Shown piece after piece: positions 18,191-26,340 of a stretch of 64,000 nt of DNA; within the stretch, counting starts at the first letter, position 1; the number at the start of each line of letters is the position of its first letter. The notes beneath the pieces were generated by a model, which saw only the letters and a list, made by a program, of their open reading frames with translations, did no database searches and was not told the origin of the DNA. The translations under genes and the position numbers were made by a program. Where the stretch lies: the NCBI RefSeq assembly GCF_000828055.2, contig NZ_CP010523.2, forward strand, positions 3,286,001 through 3,350,000. The letters run 5' to 3'. The stretch is from Klebsiella variicola (GTDB lineage: Bacteria; Pseudomonadota; Gammaproteobacteria; Enterobacterales; Enterobacteriaceae).

Positions 18191-18415
18191 ATGGAAAAGC
18201 GACATTCCATCATTTTCCTGATTAAAAATAAGTCCATCGCGTTGATTGTCTTATTTTTAATGAAAATAACCCGCACCCTTCGCGTCCGTGCCCTGGCATG
18301 GTACGCCGGAGGGAAGATTAACTATCAACACACTAAAGCATTACTGAACCTCGCCAGCGCCATACATCGTTTTTCGATCAGGTTACTGCGTTTTATTTCA
18401 CTACCCGCCCTGTAG
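18191..18415 (+). CDS. Possible small membrane protein, 74 aa
   Basis: ATG with GGAAG five bases upstream. One hydrophobic segment (about residues 7-24) is followed by a basic tail. It is AT-rich compared with its neighbours and ends 14 bp before the Na/Pi transporter gene. Salmonella mgtB is followed by the small membrane-protein gene mgtR, but I see no sequence match to it. It may be a real small protein or just the leader of the next gene. Confidence 0.35.
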   Translation: MEKRHSIIFLIKNKSIALIVLFLMKITRTLRVRALAWYAGGKINYQHTKALLNLASAIHRFSIRLLRFISLPAL

Positions 18416-18429
18416 AGGGGGAATTCATA

Positions 18430-20082
18430 ATGTCCGGAACCACTCTGTTAATTCACCTGGCTGGCGCCATCGCATTGCTGCTCTGGGGCAGCCATATGAT
18501 TTCAACGGCGCTGCAGCGCGGCTTCGGCACGCCGCTGCGCAACTGGATGGGACGCCACCTCACTAACCGCTGGACCGCCCTGCTCTCCGGCATTGGCATT
18601 ACCGGCATTCTGCAAAGCAGCACGGCGGTCAGTATGATGGCGACGTCATTTACCGCCGCAGGTACGCTAAGCCTTGCCCCCGCGCTTGCGGTGATGCTCG
18701 GCGCCAACATCGGCTCCACGCTGGTGGTCCAGCTGATGAGCTTTAACATGGAAATCGCCATTCCGCTGCTTCTGCTGGCCGGGTTTGTGGTTTTCAAGCT
18801 ACGCGACCATTCCAGCTTTGAAAGCGTGGGCTGCGCCCTGATTGGCCTCGGCCTGATGCTGCTGGCGCTGCATTTACTGGGTGGCACGCTGCAGGACATT
18901 GAGGTCACGCCGGTGTTTCATGCCGTGATGCAGGGGCTACAGGGCGATATTTTCATTGCCCTGCTGGTGGCGGCGCTCCTGACGCTCCTGTGCCACTCCA
19001 GCGTGGCGATGATTTTGCTGATCGCCTCCCTCGCCGGTACCGGCACGCTGACCCCGGCTACGGCCCTGGTGCTGGTGCTTGGCGCCAACATCGGCGGCGC
19101 GTTACCGCCGGTGTTAAACGCCGGGTCCGCGGTGGCCCGCCGCCTGCCGGTTGGCAACCTGATGGTCCGCCTGTCCGGCTGCGCGCTGGCGTTACTGCTT
19201 CTGCCGTTGCTGATGGCGATCGCCCGTAAATCCGGGCTGAACACGCCGCAGCTGGTGGTGTGGTTTCATACCGCCTTTAGCGTGGCGCTCGCGCTGCTGT
19301 TTATCGGCCTGAACGCGCCAATGGCTCGCTTCCTGGAGCGACTGTTTCCGGAAGAAGAGCGCGTAGGCGACCCGGGTATGCCGATGTATCTCGACGATGC
19401 GGGTCTGGAAGTGGCTTATATCGGCCTGTCCAATTCGGTTCGCGAATCGCTGCGCGCCGCCGACATGCTAACCATCATGCTGGACCGACTGCTGGTGCTG
19501 TTTGTGACCCAGGAAAAACAGGCTGCCGATGACATCCGCCAGCTGGAGCAGTCGGTCGATCTGCTCAGCGCGGCGGTTCGCGCCTACCTCGCCGACATTG
19601 GTCAGGACGGGCTGAATGATGCGGATGCCGATCGTGCCCAGGAGATCCTGATGTTCATCATCAATGTTGAGCACGCGGGCGATATTCTCTCCAGCAATCT
19701 GACCCAGCTGGCCACGCGCCGCGCACGCCGGGGAGAACATTTTAACGACTTTGAATTACACCATATTCGCCTGCTGCATGCGGAGCTCCTCACCAGCCTG
19801 AACTTAGGAATAGCGGCATTCCTGCGTGAAGACTTGTCTGCTGCCCACCAGCTGGTGCAGCGCAAAGAAACCATCCGCCAGCTGGAGGCCTCCGCCAGCC
19901 GCGAGCACTTCAAAAAACTGCGGGAGGACAAGAATGCCTGGGCGGAATCCGGCGACATTTTCCAGCGGGTGCTACGGGACTACCGCCGCGTGCATCACCA
20001 TATCGCCGCCGTCGCCTACCCTGTCATTGACCGCCTGGGCGATACCTCGCTGCGGTTTATTGAAACGCCGCCGGATGTTTAA
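18430..20082 (+). CDS. Na+/Pi cotransporter family protein with PhoU domain
   Basis: 550 aa, NptA/YjbB type. The first membrane half has the hallmark Q-S-S-T at residues 62-65. The second repeat has C-H-S-S at 188-191 instead of Q-S-S. Residues from about 330 to the end are helical and PhoU-like (VRESLRAADML ... NVEHAGDILSSNL). The E. coli relative YjbB exports phosphate; other members import it with Na+. The position after an MgtB-type ATPase suggests linked control of Mg2+ and phosphate. GAGGGGG lies before the start. Confidence 0.88.
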   Translation: MSGTTLLIHLAGAIALLLWGSHMISTALQRGFGTPLRNWMGRHLTNRWTALLSGIGITGILQSSTAVSMMATSFTAAGTLSLAPALAVMLGANIGSTLVVQLMSFNMEIAIPLLLLAGFVVFKLRDHSSFESVGCALIGLGLMLLALHLLGGTLQDIEVTPVFHAVMQGLQGDIFIALLVAALLTLLCHSSVAMILLIASLAGTGTLTPATALVLVLGANIGGALPPVLNAGSAVARRLPVGNLMVRLSGCALALLLLPLLMAIARKSGLNTPQLVVWFHTAFSVALALLFIGLNAPMARFLERLFPEEERVGDPGMPMYLDDAGLEVAYIGLSNSVRESLRAADMLTIMLDRLLVLFVTQEKQAADDIRQLEQSVDLLSAAVRAYLADIGQDGLNDADADRAQEILMFIINVEHAGDILSSNLTQLATRRARRGEHFNDFELHHIRLLHAELLTSLNLGIAAFLREDLSAAHQLVQRKETIRQLEASASREHFKKLREDKNAWAESGDIFQRVLRDYRRVHHHIAAVAYPVIDRLGDTSLRFIETPPDV

Positions 20083-20147
20083 AAAACAATAACCGCCAGC
20101 GCGCGGACGAGATCCTTTTCAAGGCAAGCAACGTTAAGGTACAAAAA

Positions 20148-20492
20148 ATGCGAGTGTTAATCTGCTCGGGTCGGTTTTATGCCGACACCCATACCATCAC
20201 CCATGTGCTGGATCTCTATGCCCGTACACAGACGATTAACGTGTTGATTCACGGAGGGCACCAGGCGCTGGGCGGCGCGATAGAAAACTGGGCGCGCGGG
20301 ATCGACGTTCACGTGATCCGCTACCCGGCAAACTGGGCGCTGCACGGAAAATATGCAGAGACAAGGCGCAATTTGTTTATGCTGGAAGATAGCCGCCCTG
20401 ACGTACTGCTGGCTTTTCCTGGCGGAGAAGATACGGCGGAGTGCATAAAGATGGCGAAAAACAGAGGGATCCGCGTCATCGACGTCGTTTAA
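20148..20492 (+). CDS. SLOG-fold protein, DUF2493/YspA-like
   Basis: 114 aa, single compact domain. MRVLICSGRFY at the start, HGGHQALGGAIENWA in the middle and LAFPGGEDTAECIKMAKNRGIRVIDV at the end fit the DUF2493 branch of SLOG proteins. SLOG domains bind nucleotides or nucleotide-derived ligands. It follows the Na/Pi gene by 65 bp on the same strand and may be its operon partner. Function unknown. Confidence 0.75.
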   Translation: MRVLICSGRFYADTHTITHVLDLYARTQTINVLIHGGHQALGGAIENWARGIDVHVIRYPANWALHGKYAETRRNLFMLEDSRPDVLLAFPGGEDTAECIKMAKNRGIRVIDVV

Positions 20493-20818
20493 CCTGAGTG
20501 GGTGAAGTTCGGTGACCATGGCCACAGGCTGGCGTCCGCTGAAGGGGTATTGAATGACGGCCTTGACGATTAACCAGCAATGGTCAATATAGAGAACCTT
20601 GCTCGTCTAAGTGTAAGCTGAGCGCAGAGAGGACAGTCAGGCGGGGGGCCCGGCCCCCCAATTGTCCGGGAACATTATGGGCAATACCGCTCAGCATACC
20701 CTCAGGCTTCCGTTGGTCCACGGGATGAGATTTCACGTCCACCCCCCTTATTCGCGCGGTATCGAAACCAGGAACAGCCGGACAACGACACCCGCCATAC
20801 CTTACCTGGAGCGAAAAA
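20493..20818. other. Intergenic, no gene seen
   Basis: 326 bp. It contains a G6/C6 hairpin (GGGGGG 20643-20648, CCCCCC 20654-20659) without a T tract. It probably holds the promoter for the monooxygenase at 20819. No ORF with a credible start site was found. Confidence 0.5.
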
Positions 20819-21952
20819 ATGACCTCATCCATTGCCATCGTCGGAGCAGGACTCGGCGGCCTCATGCTCGCACGTGTTTTACATGTCCACGGCATTTCCT
20901 CTGTGGTCTACGAAGCTGAAGCCTCTCCCGAGGCCCGCCCACAAGGTGGCTTGCTGGATATCCACGATCATAATGGCCAGCGGGCGCTGATAGCGGCAGG
21001 CCTGTACGATGCCTTCCGGGCCCTTATTCTTCCTGGTGGTCAATCCACGCGCGTACTCGATAAAGAGGGCAACGTATTGTTCGAGCAGCTCGATGATGGT
21101 TTGGGCGGCCGACCAGAAGTCTCTCGCGGCGCGCTTCGCACGCTGCTGCTGGAGTCGCTTCCTGCGGACACCGTGCAATGGGGCCGTAAAGTGGCAGATA
21201 TCGTCCCCCATGATGACGGCACGCATAGTTTGTACTTTACGGATGGCGCCACCACCAGGGTCTCCCTGGTGGTGGGCGCAGATGGTGCCTGGTCGCGTGT
21301 CCGCGCTCTGGTCACCGATGCTGTCCCTGCCTATGCGGGATTTTCGTATGTCGAGCGCTGGCTTAGTCACGTTGATACTGATCATCTGGCTTGCGCGCAA
21401 GCAGTAGGCCGCGGCTCATTTTTTGCGCTCTCGCCGGGCAAGGGTATCATGGCGCACCGGGAGCCTGGCGGCGTGATCCACGTTTACATTGCTCTGTGCC
21501 GGCCCCAGGCCTGGTTTGCTGACGTGACGTCCGCTAATGCACAGGTTGACGTGCAACGCATAGTCGATGAATTCGATGGCTGGGCGCATCCACTGCAAAC
21601 ATTGATTACGGAGGGTGATGGTGAGCCCGTATTGCGCCCTATTCACTTTTTACCTCCCGGACTTCGATGGCCGCGAACAGCAGGCGTAACGCTGTTGGGT
21701 GACGCCGCGCATCTTATGCTGCCGTTCGGCGAAGGCGCTAATCTCGCGTTAGAGGATGGCGCTGAGCTGGGACTCGCGATTGCGGCCAATGCAGATAATC
21801 CTGAAGCCGCGCTGTCCGCTTATGAAGAACAGATGTTTATCCGCGTCGAAAGTGCGGCCAACGACGCGCAGGCAATGGCAGGCATTCTCTTTGGGGACGA
21901 GACACCCGACGCGTTGTTGCATTTTTTTAATCAATATAAAACGGGATCCTGA
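20819..21952 (+). CDS. FAD-dependent monooxygenase, TetX/UbiH-like
   Basis: 377 aa, full length for class A flavin monooxygenases. N-terminal GAGLGG (residues 9-14), D-G motif GADGAWSRVR, and the second FAD site LLGDAAHLMLPFGEGANLALEDGAELG. The layout and the last motif resemble TetX-type enzymes, which hydroxylate tetracyclines. Resemblance alone does not show that substrate; many relatives act on aromatics. It converges with a TetR gene that faces a DHA2 exporter, so the three may form one detoxification unit. Confidence 0.85.
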   Translation: MTSSIAIVGAGLGGLMLARVLHVHGISSVVYEAEASPEARPQGGLLDIHDHNGQRALIAAGLYDAFRALILPGGQSTRVLDKEGNVLFEQLDDGLGGRPEVSRGALRTLLLESLPADTVQWGRKVADIVPHDDGTHSLYFTDGATTRVSLVVGADGAWSRVRALVTDAVPAYAGFSYVERWLSHVDTDHLACAQAVGRGSFFALSPGKGIMAHREPGGVIHVYIALCRPQAWFADVTSANAQVDVQRIVDEFDGWAHPLQTLITEGDGEPVLRPIHFLPPGLRWPRTAGVTLLGDAAHLMLPFGEGANLALEDGAELGLAIAANADNPEAALSAYEEQMFIRVESAANDAQAMAGILFGDETPDALLHFFNQYKTGS

Positions 21953-22096
21953 TCCCCCGACGCTGCGGTGATTCTTGCGCCATGAACAAATCACCCTCCC
22001 GCCATCGGGAGGTCACCGTTCAGTAATGTCCGGAGAATAACACTCCGGATAAAAAATCATTAAAACGCTGTCGCAATAGCTGAAATCTGGAACGAG

Positions 22097-22684
22097 TTAT
22101 TTTAATAACCCCTTCATGATCAAAGACAGACCGAACTCAAAACACGTATCGGGATGCTGGTGGGTAAGCGCATCGATACGACTGATTTCTGTTGAGGGTG
22201 TAGACAATCTTTCATCATCATGTCTGTCTGTACGAGACTGCTCCTCCAATACGCATCCCAGGGTATATTCGCTAATAGTGAGTAATATCATTGCGGCTTC
22301 GGCCTCAGAAAAGCCGGCCCGCATAAGGTAAGCCACCTTTGGGTAGAACGTTTCCCCTCCTACCCGCGCCGGTGTTGTCCCCGCATGGAGCAGTGCGCCA
22401 TCCCGATGAGCGAGAAGCGCGCGGCGGAAACTGCGCGCGTTATTTGCCAGCCAGTCTGCCCACTCGGCCGTGTCTTCAGCCAGCGGAAGCGAATGGTGCC
22501 TGGCCAAAACAGTTGCGGCCATCTCTTCCAGTAAGCTGGCCTTGTTCCTGAAATGCCAGTACAGCGTTGCGGATTCTACCCCCAGCTTTTGCGCCAGCTT
22601 TCGCGTCGTTATCGCTTCCAGCCCAACTTCATCTAAGAGTGCTAATGCAGCATTAATGACCTGATCCCGCTGAATTTTAGCCAT
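22097..22684 (-). CDS. TetR-family repressor (TetR class)
   Basis: 195 aa. The N-terminal HTH (VINAALALLDEVGLEAITTRKLAQKLGVESATLYWHFRNKASLLEEM) is close to true tetracycline repressors. The C-terminal part also follows TetR_C length and pattern (FRRALLAHRDGALLHAGT). The start at 22684 has AGGA eight bases upstream; longer frames lack one. It is divergent from the DHA2 exporter, with tetO-like sites between. Likely represses the exporter and itself. Confidence 0.9.
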   Translation of the reverse strand: MAKIQRDQVINAALALLDEVGLEAITTRKLAQKLGVESATLYWHFRNKASLLEEMAATVLARHHSLPLAEDTAEWADWLANNARSFRRALLAHRDGALLHAGTTPARVGGETFYPKVAYLMRAGFSEAEAAMILLTISEYTLGCVLEEQSRTDRHDDERLSTPSTEISRIDALTHQHPDTCFEFGLSLIMKGLLK

Positions 22685-22743
22685 GGTGTTCATCCTGTTG
22701 TTAATGCATCCAACCGAGCCCGTGGTAGATGAAAAGAGATCTT

Positions 22744-22757
22744 CTCCTGACCAGGAG
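22744..22757. promoter_or_regulatory. Palindrome upstream of TetR gene
   Basis: CTCCTG-AC-CAGGAG is a perfect 6-bp inverted repeat in the leader of the TetR gene. It could be a second type of operator or an RNA hairpin. Confidence 0.3.
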
Positions 22758-22784
22758 CCTACCGGCGCCATTGATGAAAATAAA

Positions 22785-22799
22785 TCTATCACTGATAGA
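22785..22799. promoter_or_regulatory. tetO-like operator 1
   Basis: TCTATCACTGATAGA is a perfect 7+7 palindrome with a central base. The core CTATCA-N-TGATAG is that of classical tet operators. It lies 50 bp upstream of the exporter start. Confidence 0.7.
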
Positions 22800-22803
22800 A
22801 AAA

Positions 22804-22818
22804 TTGATCAATGATAGA
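22804..22818. promoter_or_regulatory. tetO-like operator 2 (imperfect)
   Basis: TTGATCAATGATAGA keeps the right half TGATAGA and four of seven bases of the left half. It is centred 19 bp from operator 1. Tandem operators are usual in tetR-tetA regions. Confidence 0.45.
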
Positions 22819-22849
22819 TTTTTAACGCATCGCACCTAAAGGTCATCCC

Positions 22850-24292
22850 ATGAATATCAATCGAGATACGCAGGCTAAGAAAACAAACCATGCTGATCCC
22901 ATCAATGCCATCCCGCCGGTTTTGTGGATGCAAGCCGCCATCATCAGCCTTGGGGCATTCGCTACCATGCTCTCATCCACCATGCTCAGTGCTGCGCTTC
23001 CGGCCATGGCAAAGGGCCTTGGGGTGACGGACGCCTCCATCCAGTGGATAGCCACCGCGTACCTCATGGCGCTGGCCGCAGGCGTTCCGGTTAGCGCATG
23101 GGCGGTAAAACGGTTTGGCGCCACCCAACTTTGGCTCTATGCACTTATTTTATTTGGTGTTTTCTCGGCAGTTTGCGCGTTATCCCCGAATATCGAGGTG
23201 CTGCTCACCGCCAGAATAATGCAAGGTCTGGCAGGCGGGTTACTCGTGCCGGCCGGGCAGACGATCCTGGGTCTGGTGGTCGGTCGTGAGCGCCTCGGGC
23301 GGATCATTGGTACGATAGGCGTGGCTATCGTCATTGCTCCCTTACTGGGAACGTCTCTGGGGGCCGTGCTGCTTCAGGTCTGCGGATGGCGAGTCTTGTT
23401 TTTTATTAATGTCCCCTTATCTCTCTGTGCCTGGCTTGCGGGATGGAAATTACTCCCTCGCCCGACAATAAAAAATGATAAGCCGCTCTCCCTGGACTGG
23501 ATGGGGTTAATACTGATTCTTTGTAGCCTTCCCCTGCTCATGGAGGGTATTAAAGGCGTCAGCCTGAATAGTGGTGAAAATAGCGGGAACATTATCTTAC
23601 TCAGCGTGGGCGCACTGTTTATCGGCTTGTTTATCTTTCGCTCTTTTCGCATTGACTCGCCTTTACTTCATCTCAGCCTTTTCAAACATCGTGGCTTCAC
23701 ATTATCGGCGTTGCTGATGGCTATCGGAGGTGCGGTGAATTTTGGTGGACAGTTCCTGCTCCCGTTGTATTTCCGCGACGTTTGCCATGAAGCACTGGCT
23801 GATGTGGGTTTGCTCCTTACCCCGCAGTTAATCGGTTCTGCCATAGGATTCCCGGTCGCCGGTTATTTCTCAGACCGGCTGGGTCCTCGCGTGGTGCTGA
23901 TCGTTGGCGGCTTGATCTCGGTGTTAGCGACATGGCCGCTGGCCATGATTGATGGAGGCAGTAGCTACCTCCTGGTCGGTAGCGCACTCGCTATCAGAGG
24001 GTTCGGTTTAGCCCTTGCGACAGTGCCGGCGATGGCGGCAGGCCTGGCGATGGCGGGTACCCGTCATGTTTCTGATGCAGCACCGATTCTCAACATCCTG
24101 CAGCGTGTTGGCGCGATGGCTGGCGCGGCCCTGGTGACGGCGTGCTACGTCAGACTGGCGCATACGCAGGGTAGCTTAGCCGCCTTTCAGCACGCCGGGT
24201 GGATACTGATCAGCGGCGCCATACTGCTCACCCTTTCAGCACTTTTCATGGTGAACCATCAGGGATCATCAACGCGGGAAGAAACAAGATAA
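22850..24292 (+). CDS. MFS drug exporter, DHA2 (14-TM) type
   Basis: 480 aa with about 14 hydrophobic segments, EmrB/QacA-like. TM1 region AAIISLGAFATMLSSTMLSAALPAMAKGLG and the motif-C-like stretch VIAPLLGTSLGAVLL mark an antiporter of the DHA2 group. AAAGG precedes the ATG. Divergent from a TetR-class repressor over tetO-like sites. It is not TetA (12 TM), so it combines a TetR-type switch with another pump family. Substrate unknown. Confidence 0.9.
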   Translation: MNINRDTQAKKTNHADPINAIPPVLWMQAAIISLGAFATMLSSTMLSAALPAMAKGLGVTDASIQWIATAYLMALAAGVPVSAWAVKRFGATQLWLYALILFGVFSAVCALSPNIEVLLTARIMQGLAGGLLVPAGQTILGLVVGRERLGRIIGTIGVAIVIAPLLGTSLGAVLLQVCGWRVLFFINVPLSLCAWLAGWKLLPRPTIKNDKPLSLDWMGLILILCSLPLLMEGIKGVSLNSGENSGNIILLSVGALFIGLFIFRSFRIDSPLLHLSLFKHRGFTLSALLMAIGGAVNFGGQFLLPLYFRDVCHEALADVGLLLTPQLIGSAIGFPVAGYFSDRLGPRVVLIVGGLISVLATWPLAMIDGGSSYLLVGSALAIRGFGLALATVPAMAAGLAMAGTRHVSDAAPILNILQRVGAMAGAALVTACYVRLAHTQGSLAAFQHAGWILISGAILLTLSALFMVNHQGSSTREETR

Positions 24293-24367
24293 CCGGTCTG
24301 GCGTCCTGTCCCGCACCCGGTACGCAATAGTTAACACCTCATTCTGAATGAGCGCGAGAGAGGCGTG

Positions 24368-24399
24368 AATGCCAGTCAACGACACCAGCGACTGGCATT
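24368..24399. terminator. 10-bp hairpin between convergent genes
   Basis: AATGCCAGTC (24368-24377) and GACTGGCATT (24390-24399) pair perfectly over a 12-nt loop, between the exporter and the convergent SDR gene. No T tract on either strand. Confidence 0.45.
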
Positions 24400-24414
24400 G
24401 CACGCGACTCCCCA

Positions 24415-25200
24415 CTAAACCGAACCAATCAATCCGCCATCGACCCGGATCACCGCCCCGGTAATGTAACTGGCAGGCTGGCTTGCCAAAAAGGCAGCGG
24501 TAGCGCCGTACTCATGGGGGTGGCCATAACGTCCCGCCGGAATGCTCAGACGACTCTTCTCCGCGACCGCTTCCGCAGTGGAATGTTCCCGTTTCGCCTT
24601 GATAGCATCCAGCTGACCCACCCGGTCGGTAGCAATGCGCCCAGGCACCATCACATTCACCGTGACGCCGTCGGCCGCCACTTCAGCGGCAAGGGTTTTC
24701 GACCAGCCGAGTAAGCTCATGCGCAGCGCATTCGACAGGGCGAGACCGGGAATAGGGGCAATCACACCGGACGAGGTGGAGGTAATAATGCGTCCCCAGC
24801 CACGGCTGCGCATGGCGGGCAGTAGTTTATCGGTGAGCTGGATTAACGAGGCGACCATCACTGAAAATTGCTGTTGCCAGACGGCGCCGTCCGTCCCCTG
24901 TGCCAGCGTGGGCGGTGGGCCACCGGAATTATTGACCAGAATATCGATGTCGCCCCAGTGCTCGCGGATATCGGCGATGACCGTATCAAACTGTTCCGGG
25001 ACGGCAAAATCCAGCGGCCAGGCGCGGGCGGTACCGCCCAGCTGAGTGATGCGTTCCACCGTTTGCGCCAGCTTCTCTCTGTTGCGGCCTGTCACGGCGA
25101 CCTTCACGCCTTCCTGCGCCAGCGAGCAGGCGATAGCCTGTCCAAGACCACTTCCCGCACCGCAAACCAGTGCCACACGCTGTTGTATCTGCAAATTCAT
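24415..25200 (-). CDS. SDR-family protein lacking the catalytic Tyr/Lys pair
   Basis: 261 aa. The SDR fold is clear: C-G-A-G-S-G-L-G at residues 13-20, NNSGGPP at 90-96, TSTSSG at 140-145 and VDGGLIGSV at the end. At the Y-x-x-x-K position the sequence is L153-A-L-S-N157, so both catalytic residues appear to be missing. It may be a non-classical SDR or a non-catalytic one. The start at 25200 has AGGAG upstream, buried in a 10-bp hairpin. It lies 51 bp after the GntR gene on the same strand. Confidence 0.82.
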   Translation of the reverse strand: MNLQIQQRVALVCGAGSGLGQAIACSLAQEGVKVAVTGRNREKLAQTVERITQLGGTARAWPLDFAVPEQFDTVIADIREHWGDIDILVNNSGGPPPTLAQGTDGAVWQQQFSVMVASLIQLTDKLLPAMRSRGWGRIITSTSSGVIAPIPGLALSNALRMSLLGWSKTLAAEVAADGVTVNVMVPGRIATDRVGQLDAIKAKREHSTAEAVAEKSRLSIPAGRYGHPHEYGATAAFLASQPASYITGAVIRVDGGLIGSV

Positions 25201-25201
25201 A

Positions 25202-25231
25202 AATGCTCCTGATTGTATTTTCAGGAGCATT
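25202..25231 (-). promoter_or_regulatory. Hairpin enclosing the SDR ribosome-binding site
   Basis: On the minus strand AATGCTCCTG and CAGGAGCATT form a perfect 10-bp stem with a 10-nt loop. The AGGAG for the SDR start (25200) is in the 3' arm. The loop carries ATACAAT, the complement of ATTGTAT, the end motif of the shared elements at 26288 and 34131. It could be a translation block, a protein operator, or both. Confidence 0.55.
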
Positions 25232-25251
25232 ATGTGCAATAGTGATGCCAG

Positions 25252-26148
25252 TTATACGCGTGGGCTTTTTACATTGACCTGGTCAAACGCGTATTGCAGG
25301 TGTTTTCTCATCAACTCTGCCGCCTGTTCCTGTTTGTTCTCTCGCAGGGCATCAATGATGGCAACGTGCTCTTCGCACCACTCTTTTACGCGACGCTTAT
25401 TGTGATAGCTACCAAATTCCAGCAGGCGGCGCAGCCGGTTTTGCTGCTGAATAGCCTGTAATACAAACAGGTTGCCGCTGGCCTCTGCCAGCAACTCATG
25501 AAACGCCGCATCGGTTTCGAAAATCTCTTTGGCCGGGACCTGCGTAATGTCCGGGTGGGTGATGAGTCTCAGATGCCGGGCGCGCAGACGTTTAAGCATC
25601 TGCCGGTCAACATGCAGGTTGGGCGTCAGCAACGCCATCGGTTCAATCATCAGGCGAAAACCGTAGCTATTGCGCAGAGCGATATCGGAGTTCAGGGTTT
25701 GCAGAAAGCGCCAGCCATGCCCTGCATTGCGGGCAATCAGGCCATCCTCCGATAGCTTCACCAGTGTACGGGTCAGCACGCCGCGATCAACATCATAGCG
25801 CTGGCTGATTTCGGTCTGGGTAAAGGATTCCGGCAGGATACCTGCAATGCGGTCATGGACCAGTTGCTCGTACAACTTCTGGTCATTGCTCTTGGACTGC
25901 TCAATCTCCAGCTGATCCAGCTCATTACTGCGTTTAAGGAGGAAAAAACCCTGGTTTGGCCGCGCTTCAACCGCCCCCATTCGGGTCAGTTCCTTGAGCC
26001 CGGCACGTACCGGCGTACGCGAAACACCCAACGCATCGGCAAGATGTTGCTCACGTAAATGATGACCTGGATCGAATCTTGCTTCAGATATCAGGTCGAG
26101 TATTTGCCGGGCTATCCGGCGACTGCTCGCAGTGGAGTCAGGCTGCAT
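25252..26148 (-). CDS. GntR-family regulator with two winged helices and FCD domain
   Basis: 298 aa, longer than the usual 220-250. Residues about 10-72 are a GntR winged helix (LREQHLADALGVSRTPVRAGLKELTRMGAVEARPNQGFFL). Residues about 92-150 look like a second one (FTQTEISQRYDVDRGVLTRTLVKLSEDGLIARNAGHGWRF). The FCD effector domain follows (DAAFHELLAEASGN; WCEEHVAIIDALRENKQEQAAELMRKHL). It is divergent from the importer operon at 26341 and upstream of the SDR gene. Probably the regulator of the whole 24.4-35.4 kb locus. Confidence 0.9.
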   Translation of the reverse strand: MQPDSTASSRRIARQILDLISEARFDPGHHLREQHLADALGVSRTPVRAGLKELTRMGAVEARPNQGFFLLKRSNELDQLEIEQSKSNDQKLYEQLVHDRIAGILPESFTQTEISQRYDVDRGVLTRTLVKLSEDGLIARNAGHGWRFLQTLNSDIALRNSYGFRLMIEPMALLTPNLHVDRQMLKRLRARHLRLITHPDITQVPAKEIFETDAAFHELLAEASGNLFVLQAIQQQNRLRRLLEFGSYHNKRRVKEWCEEHVAIIDALRENKQEQAAELMRKHLQYAFDQVNVKSPRV

Positions 26149-26287
26149 GAATTCACGATTCCCTGAAGTGCATTGTTGTGGTCGATATATACAATATCAC
26201 GAGCAACAAAACGCAGCAAAGTAAAGCAAGGAGTGCACGCTTAACGTGCAATACGCACCAGAATGAGACGTTTTTTTCACACGCATA

Positions 26288-26315
26288 ATTGTATTTATTG
26301 ACTCACTAAATTCAA
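26288..26315. promoter_or_regulatory. Shared 28-bp element, importer promoter
   Basis: Begins ATTGTATT, has TGACTCA at the centre and ends TTCAA. It matches the element at 34131 at 23 of 28 positions. It lies 25 bp upstream of the binding-protein start. Another ATACAAT is at 26189-26195 in the same gap. Confidence 0.6.
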
Positions 26316-26340
26316 TTTAAACCTTAGCCAGGAGACGACT

